In this document: one piece after another, positions 9,641-24,600 of the stretch
Numbering within the stretch: the stretch's first letter is position 1
How the letters are laid out: the number at the start of each line of letters is the position of its first letter
Assembly: GCA_949775045.1 (NCBI GenBank)
Contig: OX459105.1
Span: forward strand, 17,249,353 to 17,313,352
Source: Metridium senile
Lineage: Eukaryota; Cnidaria; Anthozoa; Actiniaria; Metridiidae
Direction: 5' to 3'
Length of the DNA stretch: 64,000 bases
Notes under the pieces: model-generated
What the model was told of the DNA's origin: nothing
What the model saw: the letters and a program-made list of their open reading frames with translations, nothing else
Database searches by the model: none
Program-made: the position numbers and the translations under genes

Positions 9641-12600
9641 ATGGCGGCAGGAATACCATCAATGAGCCAGGTAAACTATGATTGCCTTACAAATACAACG
9701 ATTACATCAATACTAAAATATTACGAAAGACGAATAGTTGCACCAAGTCTGTGCTTGCTTGTATCGTCGATATCGCTGCACAACGAAGGGGAAATCAACC
9801 ATTGCAAAGGTGGTGTGTGTTTGGTCATGAATACGCAGTTTAGCGTGTCTGATATCCATCTATCTAAGAAGGCTTTTTATTGTCGTATTGTAAATTACAG
9901 ATGCTACAAAGCCTATGGTATTGCAGGGCTGTTATTTTAGACAATAATAGAGTTTTATTCGTCGGTAATTATCAGTTTACTTCGATGAAAAACATATCGT
10001 TCACTTGCATTCAAGTACGCTTTTCGACAACAAGCCGTTTTATGCGAGACATGAGAGGGTTGATTGTCCAATACCAACATCTAGCTAAGCTACCGTCCAC
10101 CATTCGTCCATTGTGTGCTTTGTTTTGCTGTGCGAGACAAGACTCAAGTGGACCGATGGCGTGGTGGGCATTGATATCTTTACTTTCATAACTTGCGCAC
10201 CTTCTGGCCTGATAAAAACATTTTGATTTCCAGTTGACATATATTGCTACTGAAATCCAAAGGATTTCACAATAGCGTTTATTTCCATTTTATGTACGTA
10301 TAATCTAGGCTCTTAATCTCGTCAAGAATTAGTACTGATGGTATAACTGTGTTGTTTATTTGCTTGTAGCTCTCTGCTGGACATACTTCTGTATATGAAG
10401 CATATTTTAGACAGGTAAACACTAATTGTAAACACTATTGTCAGCCATTAAAACTACACAAACACTATCATTATTCATTGTAACTTCCTTCCTTGGCTAC
10501 CCTTGTCATTAATTCAAAACAACTTCATCATATATCATACACAATTCACGTCCATCAATCTATTTGATCCATTATCACGAAAAAAGTTCAAAATATCGAA
10601 ATAAAGTGTTTTTTTTAATGTCATTAAATATTATTTTTAAATTGTATTAATTCGATAATACATAAAATATTTGAATTATTTACACAATGTCATTAATGAA
10701 ATATAATTAAAATGAATAAAATATCAATTTATCTTTTAAAATAGCTTTAGGGGTTATCTTGTTTTTTCTGTTCAATGTAAAACCTAATCTAGTACATTAA
10801 GAAACCTCTGATGTTTTTATAGGCTGACAGCAAATTGACCAGCACTATTGCTGCTGCAGACGCTGCTGCTTTCCTTAAAAGATCCAATTTAAAAGAAAGC
10901 GTTTTACATAAGGTATTTAAACTATTTATATGTCAGGATAAAAACACTTCTTATCATGTCAAATATAAGATATTATGTCCATTGTATTATCTGCTGTTAT
11001 TGTTTCGTGTTGTTATTGTTTTGAATATGTCTTCATTTGTATTTTCTTTTTTTTTGTTTATTTACTAATTCATCTTGTGGATTTTTGATCATTATATTAT
11101 AGTTTCTGTCTGTATCCTTTCTTTGTTTTTCTATTTTTTTATTCCTTTTTTTGTCTCTTCTTTTTTCCCCTTATTTTTGCTTTTTTCCCCCTTTCTGTCT
11201 ATTATTCCTGTCTTTGTTACTGCACCTTTTGTGTCTGGGTTATGCAATGGTTTAGTCTATATCTTCAATAGTTTTTATTATAGCAAGTACTCCACTGGTT
11301 GATTAGAGGTCTATAATTATCTCGTTAATAGAGTAGTTTCACATAAGCCGCTTCTTGTATGCTAATCTGTTTTTTATATGCTAATGAGGTCGTTGACAAG
11401 AAATATAATGAATTCACGTGCATACGTTGTTACAATGTAAAAAAACGTGAACTTTAGAAAAGAAAGACTGTAATTGTGTTTCTATTGTAACTGCCACATA
11501 TGCACATGAATTCATTATATTTCTTGTCAACAACCTCATTAATTAGCATATAAAAAACATATTAGCATACAAGAAGAGGCTTATGTGAAACTACTCTAAT
11601 AACAAAAGTCTTTCTAACTAAAGGTGATTCATTAATTCATGTGTTGTTTGTTATTCAGATCTGGGAGTTGTGTGACCAAGGAGGAACAGGCTATCTAGAT
11701 AAACATGTAAGCTTGACATATCAATACAATACAGCAAATTTAGTATGACTATGAATAGCTCACAGCAAAGATGCACCACTGAACTTTTCACAGTCATAAG
11801 AAATCTGTATATCATACAAGTATATACACCTAATTGCAAGAAAAGTTTCCTGACTTTTGTAATTTAGTAGGAAAGGAATTAATTCAAAGACAAAAGAAGA
11901 TCACTCAAGTTGAACTCTTTCTTCTGTTATTCCTTTGTTATAAGATTATAATGTTCTTTTTTCATGTGACAACATTCCTGCAATTAGTGTACAGTATTGT
12001 AAAAAGTGATATAAAAGTCAGCTAAAAAGTATTTAATTACTTCCTGATAAAAAGCAATAAAAGTATTTGTATATGACCACTGTCATCATTCAAAAGACAA
12101 TTTACAATTTACAATTTGCTATCAGTGTAAATATTGATTCTGATATTTGACTTTTAGCGTTTCTTTCTTGCTCTGCGTTTGATTGCTTTGGCTCAAAATG
12201 GTAAAGAAGTGTCCTTGACAAATCTAGCATTGCTAGTCCCTGCTCCTAACTTGGTAAGGTTAATTAGTTATCATAGAATATTATTATTAAATTATTATTA
12301 TTTTGATTATCATGATTACTGTCATTATCAGATTGTGTGGGCGTGTATAACTTTGATATTTTCAAATTGATGTCATTGTTATTGCCTTTGTTATTGTTGT
12401 CATTGCTCTTATTAATTATTGTAATTGTTAATATCACAGACTAAAACCGTTATTGTTTATTCTCATTGCAGTTGTTATGGTTATTTGTTGTTTTATTGCT
12501 TTTGTTATTAATTGTATTATAATTGCTGGCTATTTATTGTGCTGTTATTTTTGTTATTACAGTGCGACTACTCGAACCAAGGCCACCCAAACAAATTTTT

Positions 12601-15600
12601 CACAAATCATCCAATCACGTCCAAGTATCTAAACAATAGAATTACGGGAAATTTATGATTCAGAAAATTTTACTGTCGAAATACAATATCAAAGTGTCGA
12701 CAAAAAACACCAGAATTATCTTGTATAGGGATTGAATAATTTGTGAAAAATTTGTTTGGGTGGCCTTGGTTCGAGTAGTCGCACTGTAATTGTATTATTA
12801 TTTTCGTCATTAATTATTGTAGTATAATTGTTATGGTTATTAATTGAATTATAATATTATTGTTATTAATTGTATTATTGTTTTTGTCATTATTAATTGT
12901 ATATTATAATTGTTATTAATTGTATTATTGTTTTTGTCATTATTAATTGTATTATAATTGTTATTAATTGTATTATTATTTTCGTCATTAATTATTGTAG
13001 TATAATTGTTATGGTTAATAATTGATTAAATTATAATATTATTGTTATTAATTGTATTACTGTTTTTGTCATTATTAATTGAATTATAATTGTTATTAAT
13101 TGTATTATTGTTTTTGTCATTATTAATTGTATTCGTATAAGTAAAGATTTGGGAATACATTTGACAATAAAATTCTGTGATAAGACATTGAAATTAACAA
13201 AGTTTTTACATGATGTTTCGACGTTATCAAACGCCATTATCAAGTATATTAAGTATATTTATTAATTGTATTATTAATTGTATTATTAATTGTATTATTA
13301 ATTGTATTATTATTGTTATTAATTATATTGTTTTGCTATTCATTGTATTATAATTATTTTTGTTCTTAATTGTAGCATGGTTATTGTTATTCTATTCTAA
13401 TGCTAACTGTCATAATTCTATTTCAGGGAGATATCCCTTCTCCTCTAGTCAAGCCACCCATTGATACAAATGTCTGGCTTGTTAGTCCAGTAGAGAAATT
13501 AAAATATGACGGTATATTTGAGGTAAGAATAATTATTATTTCTATGCATAATAATGATGATGATGATGATGATGACGACAATGACGACGACTATGATGAT
13601 GATCACCATCATCATAATGATCATGATGGTGGTGGTGATGATGAAGAAAATAATCATAATCATAATCATAGTAATAATAGATGTATGTAAAACAGGTTCC
13701 CATTTAAATCTGTACTTATGCAAATTGTGTTGATGTGTGCTAAACACACAGATCAACCAATCAGAGTAAGTTTTTTCTGAAGTGAACTTCTCTGATTGGT
13801 TGATCTGTGTGTTTAGCACACATCAACAAAATTTGCATAAGTACAGATTTAAATGGGAACCTGTTGTATGTTTTTATCTGGAAAATCTCTGTCAATGCAA
13901 ATAATAATAATACAAAAATGATAATAATATTATAATGACTAGTGCTACAGTGATAGAGGAAACATCATTGAAGTTTGTGTGAAAAATGGTAAAGCTATTC
14001 TGACCGTGTTATAACAACATTGTTTCCAAATTTGTACTTTTTATATTGTGAATAATTGTTTTCATTTAACATGTAGATAATTTTATCTTGATTATCATCC
14101 ATCAGTTCCTTTAATGGTTAATCATTATTGTAGTTGTTATAAAATGTGTGTGTTTTTTATAATGCTACTGTAAGTAGATTAAGTACTAACAATTAGTGTC
14201 TTTATCATATCTAGAATCTTAAACCAGCCAATGGATACTTACATGGAGACAAAGTCAAACCAGTAAGTACACAGCACAACACATGGCTACACTTCCATTT
14301 GCAGGGCTCAAAATAGCTGCCTGCCAATGGCCAAATGCCAGGCCAATATGAAGATTTGGCAGGCAAAATCATTATGAACTGCCAAGTGTATAATAAAACC
14401 GCAGTCAAATTTTACTGGAAATCATCTTTCAATGTTTCTTTATCTGGAAGTGTTTTCCTATTTCAAGCCCTGATGTGTAACAGCAGTAGTATCCCATAAC
14501 AAAACCATGTCAATGTGTTTGTTGCAGGTTTTACTAAATTCCAAGCTGCCTCTAGATGTACTGGGTCGTGTTTGGGATCTGTCTGATATTGATAGAGATG
14601 GAATGCTAGATGCAGATGAATTTTCTGTGGTAATTTTATTGTATCAACTTCATCATAATTATAATTATCAATATCATCATTATTATCTGACAACATCAAT
14701 AATGATGAACTTATCATCATCACAATTATCATCATCATTATCATCATGGTTATTATCACCATGATCGTTATCATCATCGTTATTATCGATCACCATGATC
14801 GTTATCATCATCATCAACATCTTCATTATCATCTGACAATATCATCTTCATCATTATCACAATTATTATCATGATCAACATGACCATAATAATTATATTC
14901 ATCATCACCTTGATCATTATCATCTTCATCATCATTATTATCACTGACTATGATCATTATCATCTGACAACATCATTATCACAATAATCATCATCTTCAT
15001 CATCATTAGTATCACCATGATCATCATCATCATCATCATCATTAATTGTGATGTTATTGTTGCAGGCAATGCACCTCGTTTACAGAGCACTAGAAGGTGA
15101 AATTGTACCATTATCTATCCCTCCACTACTAATACCACCATCCAGGAGAACACTTCATAGTCCATCATCAGCACCACAGTCTCCTTCCTTGAAGAAACTA
15201 TCATTATCTGGAATTTCTCCTGTCTCTCTTGCACAATCAGTAAGTACACTGACCTGGAAATGTTGAGTTGTTTGTTGTCACTTTCTGATAAGTAAATGAA
15301 AGACATAATTATAATACCAGACTAGCATCAAATCCAAGTTTTTCTCTTCCTAGGATTAGAACCAATTTTGGGAAATTTAATATTAGATATTCTGGAGCAG
15401 AATGCTGGAACAAAATTGATGAATCTCTTAAGAAATTAAACACCAAGGATAAATTTAAAGAGAAGCTTAGTGATGATTTGCTGAGCTCATACTTAGCTTT
15501 AACCTAAAATAATATCAAATCACCATTGTTTCTTTTTTACTTTGTGTGCGTGCTTGTGTGTGTGTAAACTCTAGATTTTAAAATATCTATATGCTATCTA

Positions 15601-18600
15601 TCTAGGTTAGCCCTTGTGGTTGTTATACATAGCCTGTACCTAAAGATTTGTAAAATTCTACCCAATATACATATATGCACTTTGTAACTCATGGTACTGA
15701 ATAAAATTGAATTGAATTGAATTGAGTTGATACATCTTCTATAGTTAAAAAACTTCCCCAAAAGAGTGTAAATTTGTGGATGATTACATGTATGGGTTTA
15801 TTTAACCATCGTTTCCTTCAGGTTAGCAAGGATACATGGGTAGTATCAATGGCTGACAGGGTCAAGTTTGAAGGGATCTTTAAAACTGTTGATAAAGATG
15901 CAGATGGACTTGTATCAGGTAGGTACAGACATGATTCATTGTAAAGTGAACAAAGATATCCTTACAGTACATTGATTGTTGTGTTAAGGTGAGCAAGTCA
16001 AAGATGTCTTTATGCAGTCTGGTCTACCACAGCCTGTCCTGGCTCACATCTGGTAACTACAATATGAACTACTTATTTGCCATATGAACATATGACTTGA
16101 GTGTTGTTGCTGCGAGCGAAGCAAGTAGTGACACTAATTTTGACAGTATTCCTTTGTACTTGTTGACGAGCGTTCTTGGGCTATATATACTGAAAAATAT
16201 CTTGTTTTTCCGGGCTGGCGGGAGATGATATGATATGATAGTATCTGTCTCTTTGTTTATGCTTGATGATGACTTGTGCTGTCAAGTAAATAAGATTGTA
16301 TAACGTTATCTATGATATAGTATCTGTATGGCATATGTTTCTTCTTTTATGCTGGATAATCACTTGAGCTCTCTAGATATTTCTAATGCAACCTGCTCCT
16401 GAACAGTTAGGCTTTAGTTTGTGTTGATGACTCCATATATTTTTATCTCCAATAGAAACTTATTGTATTCTTTGTTAGCTTTATTTTATTACATAACTTT
16501 GAAGTTGTATATATGTGTTCTGCCCAAGTAATCATTCCATATGTGTTTCTAGGGGGTTATGTGATATTAACAATAGTGGTACCCTGAATGCAGAGCAGTT
16601 TATTCTGGCTATGTACCTATTACAACAGAAGGTGAAAGGAATTGATGTACCACAGATACTCTCTACTGATATGATACCACCATCAATGAGAGGAACTCTA
16701 ACACCAGGATCAAATGATGATAAGGTTAGAATAAATGCATGGTTGAATGGATGTTTGGTTGGTTGGGTGGACGGATGTATGACTAAATAGATTGATACAT
16801 GAATGGATATAAATGGATAGATGAATGAATAGATCTCAAGGTGGGATTGTTTGGACTTCAAGTCTGTCCCTAGCCTGAGATAAGCCATTAAATGAAACAA
16901 AAAAATATAGTTGGTTGGTTATAGGGATGGAAGTATGATGAATGACTGAATGGATGGAGGAATAAATGATGAATAACTGGTATAATAATTAGAAAACTTA
17001 AATGAATAAAATAAAATGAATAATTGATAATAGATAAATATGTAGCTTTAGTAAGAAATAGTATTGACTTATGAATCATGATATTCATTGTTATAGGATA
17101 GTGATACGCTATAGAATGCATGTACTTATCAATCATGATATTCATTGTTATAGGATAGTGGTACGCTATAGAATGCATGTAGTTATCAATCATGATATTC
17201 ATTGTTATAGGATAGTGGTACGCTATAGAATGCATGTAGTTATCAATCATGATATTCATTGTTATAGGATAGTGGTACGCTATAGAATGCATGTAGTTAT
17301 CAATCATGATATTCATTGTTATAGGATAGTGGTACGCTATAGAATGCATGTAGTTATCAATCATGATATTCATTGTTATAGGATAGTGGTACGCTATAGA
17401 ATGCATGTAGTTATCAATCATGATATTCATTGTTATAGGATAGTGGTACGCTATAGAATGCATGTAGTTATCAATCATGATATTCATTGTTATAGGATAG
17501 TGGTACGCTATAGAATGCATGTACTTATCAATCATGATATTCATTGTTATAGGATAGTGGTACGCTATAGAATGCATGTAGTTATCAATCATGATATTCA
17601 TTGTTATAGGATAGTGGTACGCTATAGAATGCATGTACTTATCAATCATGATATTCATTGTTATAGGATAGTGGTACACTATAGAATGCATGTAGTTATC
17701 AATCATGATATTCATTGTTATAGGATAGTGGTACGCTATAGAATGCATGTAGTTATCAATCATGATATTCATTGTTATAGGATAGTGGTATGCTATAGAA
17801 TGCATGTAGTTATCAATCATGATATTCATTGTTATAGGATAGTGGTACACTATAGAATGCATGTAGTTATCAATCATGATATTCATTGTTATAGGATAGT
17901 GGTACACTATAGAATGCATGTAGTTATCAATCATGATATTCATTGTTATAGGATAGTGGTACGCTATAGAATGCATGTAGTTATCAATCATGATATTCAT
18001 TGTTATAGGATAGTGGTACACTATAGAATGCATGTAGTTATCAATCATGATATTCATTGTTATAGGATAGTGGTACGCTATAGAATGCATGTACTTATCA
18101 ATCATGATATTCATTGTTATAGGATAGTGGTACGCTATAGAATGCATGTACTTATCAATCATGATATTCATTGTTATAGGATAGTGGTACGCTATAGAAT
18201 GCATGTAGTTATCAATCATGATATTCATTGTTATAGGATAGTGGTACGCTATAGAATGCATGTAGTTATCAATCATGATATTCATTGTTATAGGATAGTG
18301 GTACGCTATAGAATGCATGTACTTATCAATCATGATATTCATTGTTATAGGATAGTGGTACGCTATAGAATGCATGTAGTTATCAATCATGATATTCATT
18401 GTTATAGGATAGTGGTACACTATAGAATGCATGTAGTTATCAATCATGATATTCATTGTTATAGGATAGTGGTACGCTATAGAATGCATGTAGTTATCAA
18501 TCATGATATTCATTGTTATAGGATAGTGGTACACTATAGAATGCATGTAGTTATCAATCATGATATTCATTGTTATAGGATAGTGGTACGCTATAGAATG

Positions 18601-21600
18601 CATGTACTTATCAATCATGATATTCATTGTTATAGGATAGTGGTATGCTATAGAATGCATGTAGTTATCAATCATGATATTCATTGTTATAGGATAGTGG
18701 TACGCTATAGAATGCATGTACTTATCAATCATGATATTCATTGTTATAGGATAGTGGTACACTATAGAATGCATGTAGTTATCAATCATGATATTCATTG
18801 TTATAGGATAGTGGTACACTATAGAATGCATGTACTTATCAATCATGATATTCATTGTTATAGGATAGTGGTATGCTATAGAATGCATGTAGTTATCAAT
18901 CATGATATTCATTGTTATAGGATAGTGGTACGCTATAGAATGCATGTAGTTATCAATCATGATATTCATTGTTATAGGATAGTGGTACACTATAGAATGC
19001 ATGTAGTTATCAATCATGATATTCATTGTTATAGGATAGTGGTATGCTATAGAATGCATGTACTTATCAATCATGATATTCATTGTTATAGGATAGTGGT
19101 ATGCTATAGAATGCATGTAGTTATCAATCATGATATTCATTGTTATAGGATAGTGGTACGCTATAGAATGCATGTAGTTATCAATCATGATATTCATTGT
19201 TATAGGATAGTGGTACGCTATAGAATGCATGTACTTATCAATCATGATATTCATTGTTATAGGATAGTGGTACGCTATAGAATGCATGTAGTTATCAATC
19301 ATGATATTCATTGTTATAGGATAGTGGTACGCTATAGAATGCATGTACTTATCAATCATGATATTCATTGTTATAGGATAGTGGTACGCTATAGAATGCA
19401 TGTACTTATCAATCATGATATTCATTGTTATAGGATAGTGGTACGCTATAGAATGCATGTACTTATCAATCATGATATTCATTGTTATAGGATAGTGGTA
19501 CGCTATAGAATGCATGTACTTATCAATCATGATATTCATTGTTATAGGATAGTGGTACGCTATAGAATGCATGTACTTATCAATCATGATATTCATTGTT
19601 ATAGGATAGTGGTACGCTATAGAATGCATGTACTTATCAATCATGATATTCATTGTTATAGGATAGTGGTACGCTATAGAATGCATGTAGTTATCAATCA
19701 TGATATTCATTGTTATAGGATAGTGGTACACTATAGAATGCATGTAGTTATCAATCATGATATTCATTGTTATAGGATAGTGGTACGCTATAGAATGCAT
19801 GTAGTTATCAATCATGATATTCATTGTTATAGGATAGTGGTACACTATAGAATGCATGTAGTTATCAATCATGATATTCATTGTTATAGGATAGTGGTAC
19901 GCTATAGAATGCATGTACTTATCAATCATGATATTCATTGTTATAGGATAGTGGTACACTATAGAATGCATGTAGTTATCAATCATGATATTCATTGTTA
20001 TAGGATAGTGGTACGCTATAGAATGCATGTACTTATCAATCATGATATTCATTGTTATAGGATAGTGGTACGCTATAGAATGCATGTACTTATCAATCAT
20101 GATATTCATTGTTATAGGATAGTGGTACGCTATAGAATGCATGTAGAACTTTATCAATCATGATATTCATTGTTATAGGATAGTGGTACGCTATAGAATG
20201 CATGTAGTTATCAATCATGATATTCATTGTTATAGGATAGTGGTACACTATAGAATGCATGTAGTTATCAATCATGATATTCATTGTTATAGGATAGTGG
20301 TACGCTATAGAATGCATGTAGTTATCAATCATGATATTCATTGTTATAGGATAGTGGTACGCTATAGAATGCATGTAGTTATCAATCATGATATTCATTG
20401 TTATAGGATAGTGATACGCTATAGAATGCATGTACTTATCAATCATGATATTCATTGTTATAGGATAGTGGTATGCTATAGAATGCATGTAGTTATCAAT
20501 CATGATATTCATTGTTATAGGATAGTGATACGCTATAGAATGCATGTACTTATCAATCATGATATTCATTGTTATAGGATAGTGGTACGCTATAGAATGC
20601 ATGTACTTATCAATCATGATATTCATTGTCATAGGATAGTGGTACGCTATAGAATGCATGTACTTATCAATCATGATATTCATTGTTATAGGATAGTGGT
20701 ACGCTATAGAATGCATGTAGTTATCAATCATGATATTCATTGTTATAGGATAGTGGTACGCTATAGAATGCATGTAGTTATCAATCATGATATTCATTGT
20801 TATAGGATAGTGGTACGCTATAGAATGCATGTACTTATCAATCATGATATTCATTGTTATAGGATAGTGGTACGCTAAGTGTGACATCATCCTTGGGTGA
20901 CTTCTCAGCAGTCAAAGAACTGGATAAAATAACAAAAGATATTGAAGAACTTGGACGGTCAGTAAACACATAAATATATATTTGTCTATATTTTGCTCTA
21001 AACAGCACAAGCTGTCATAGAGTGTTACTTTAACTAAAGACAAACCTGATAATGAAGTCATCTTTTGTTTTAGAGAAAAGATGGGTTTACAACAAGATCT
21101 CAACGACACAGAAGAATCAATCAGACAAAGGAATACTGAAATTCAGGTACAATGATATCAATATACTATGGAACTATAAACTAAATCCTTTGTTGTTAGT
21201 GTATATTGTTGTTCTAATAGTATTTGATTTGTTCTAGAATCTACAAGCAGAACTAGAAAAAAAGAAACTCAGTGTTCAAGAATTACAAAGACAAAAACAA
21301 GAAGCTCAAAAACAACTAGATGAGCTAGATAAAGAGGTATTTCTACATTATTGTTAATCAATTCATTCATCCATTTATTCATTGTTATTTGTTCATTATT
21401 CAATTATTTGTTCATTTATTCATTCATACTTTAATCTAATTTTATCCATTTGTCCATTCATTTGTTCATTCTTAACAAATAGAACAGGCTTTTCCGTGCT
21501 CTGTTCAGTTATAAAGCACGATGAAAGTGACGAGAGCACGAAAGAAGTGAGTGCTCTCTTCACTTTCTGAGTGCTTTATAACTGAACAGAGCACGGAAAA

Positions 21601-24600
21601 GACTGTTCTATTTGTTTTATTATGTATTTGCTCATTTATTTTAAACTTAAATCACTTTAATTTCACGTTTTTTATCGATTAAGTTACTGATTCTTGTTCA
21701 AAATTCTCCCTACTAACATTCATGTGAGTTCTCGAGCGCTGATTGGTTACCGTTTTGGTTTCCTATTTCGGTCTCCTATAATATGAAATTCAATCTATGC
21801 AAAAGGGACTGCAAAAGGCCGATAAAAACAAGTTTTTATGGATAAACGATGAATGAAAATCACTTTTCTGTAAGTAAAAAATTGTAAGAAATGCCAGTTT
21901 GTTCTCATGGAGCATATGTGTTTTAAATTTATGCCGTTTTGCAGTCCTTTTGACAAATTTTCACCAACTGTTCGTCCCAAGCAAACCGTTTGCTGAAACT
22001 GATAGTAATCTTAATTTTTTTCAGCAAAAACATGCTCAAAGTTGGTTTTGTTAGAGAATGCAATATTTAGGGATCGTTTGGAAAGCTATGCTTTTTGTAG
22101 AAGTCTTGAAATCATCAAGTTTGGTGTAATTTTATATTTGGCCGGTTTTGAGTCCTATATATTTTGCGATTTGTTTTTTGGTGACTTTTTGGTTGTATTT
22201 TACGTTTTTTTCCTTTTGAAACTTCACTTTGCCTTCTAAATATAAACAATAGATTGTATTTCTGTGTGAAAATAGGCTGATTCTCAATATTTCCTGATTT
22301 AAAATATCTTATTTTAGTGTTTTGTTTTCTAATTTTGCCAGAGCTTGAAAGAAATCGAGTTCGGTGCGTGACAGAGATTCGTGATGATGTCGTCACAACT
22401 GTGCTCCGTTCACCTATAAAGCACAGTGCTCGACCAATCACAACGCGCGTAGTATCTCAAATATATAATAAATTATTTTATTCATCCATCCATCCATTCA
22501 TTAATCAGTTTACACTTTCATCCCAAATATATCTTGAATTATAGTTCATTCATTTATCCATCATCATTAATATCAGTTTACACTTCAAACCCAAATATAT
22601 CTTCATTCATTTATTCATTCATTTATTCATTTATCAGTTTACACTTTCAAATATATCTTCATTTATCATCCATTCCTTCAATATTTATGTTGTTTTCTGT
22701 CCACAGAAAGCAAAGTATGATGAACAGCTGGCTGACATTAAACAAAAATGTCAAGAACAAACTAAAACAGTAAGTTTTCTGTTCACATTATTGGAACATC
22801 ACCCACACAACACTAACTGTAGATGAGGCATGATCATCCGGGGTAGGTTAGTCTTGAGAAAGACTGATGGTGTTGATGTCTGACGTTTTGACAACCTGAG
22901 GGGAAGTCATCTTCAGGGTCATCTCATCTCTGAAGATGACTTCTGCACAGGTTGTCGAAATGTTAGACATCAACACCATCCCTCTTTCTCAAGACTACAC
23001 TACCCCAGACAATCATACCTCATCTACATCGATTACACCTGATAACACACTCTTTTACAACACTTACTATTCTGTGTTTTGTTTACTAGATATCAGAACT
23101 ACAGTCACAGATACAAAACAAGAACAAATCGTCCTTGGTAAGGACATGTACTATATGTACTACTGTAATATATACAATATGTGTGAAAGTAAAGCTTAGT
23201 ATAAAAGAAATAAATAGAAACTAGTGAGTAAACTAGTATAGGCTGTGTCAGTGTTTGATATAAACGATAGGCAATAGAATGAAATTTGAAACAGCATTAA
23301 AAATGTTAACTAAACTTTTCTTAAATGAATAAGAGTGAGTAAACTAGTATAGGCTGCATCGGTGTTTGATATAAATGATATCATAATGGATAGAATAAAA
23401 TTTGTAAAAAAAGTTAAGAAATGTTTCCAGCTTTAGTCCATCATGGGAGTAAAAAAGAGGTCAATTTTGTATCAATTGAAATATACATTTTCCTTCACAT
23501 ATACATGATTTCCTAATTAAGTTTGTAAATAATTTATTATGAATGAGTTTATTGAAACTACAATATTTTAAAATATCTCATGCCAGGTCCAAGAGGAGGA
23601 GTTAGGAGATGCAAAGGCTGAACTGAATAAATTACGTGAAGATGAATCGAAACTAGAGAAAGATGTAAGACATGTCTGTAGTTTACAGTTTAATGGTGTT
23701 GTGACATTAAGGCCCAGGCAAATAAATGGCTTTAACATTTGCTTCAACATTCGTTCGATTTTGTTGAATGGCTATGTTGAAGCCATTTATTTGCCCACCT
23801 TTTCAACATTGAAACGTGTTGAATCAATGTTGAATTAATGTTGAAAGAGTTTAAACGTGTTTAAACTTTGCTTCAACATCAATTCAACATTTCTTTTGTT
23901 CTGTGAATGTTGAATCGGAGTTGAAGTTGTTTGCCCTGCTCCATTCAACATTGTTGAGTACACCCATGCGCATTTAGTTGTCTTAAAAATACGTAACACA
24001 TATCAGCAATGTTGAAAGGGGTGGCAAACGGTCTCAACATTACCATTCAACAAAATCGAATAAATGTTGAAGCAAATGTTGAAGCTGTTTGCCCAATCCT
24101 TTAGCTAATTACTTGTTATTTGTTGTCTAGATACAATCAAGCAAGGAATATTTAGAGACTGTCCAAAAACAGTGTAAATCTGTACAAACTGAAATATCTA
24201 AGGTAATTAGTGAATAAACAAATGAATGGATAGATAAATGAATGAATGAGTGAAAAGATGAATGGATGAATGAATAAATAGATGGATAAATGAATGAGTA
24301 AATGAATAGATGGATAAATGAATGAGTAAATGGATAGATGGATAAATGAATGAATAGATGGATGAATGAATGAGTAAATGGATAGATGGATAAATGAATG
24401 AGTAAATGAATAGATGGATAAATGAATGAATAGATGGATGAATGAATGAGTAAATGAATAGATGGATGAATGAATGAGTAAATGGATAGATGGATAAATG
24501 AATGAGTAAATGAATAGATGGATAAATGAATGAATAGATGGATGAATGAATGAGTAAATGAATAGATGGATAAATGACTGAATAGATGGATGAATGAATG

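Noticed and set aside
16888..20163. Overlapping ORFs of 1089 (minus) and 1030 (plus) codons
   Set aside because: They translate a 57-bp tandem repeat whose length is divisible by 3, so both strands stay open; EPS15 exons flank it on the plus strand and it is intronic.
17064..20877. CRISPR-like array
   Set aside because: Repeats are contiguous with no unique spacers and the genome is eukaryotic.
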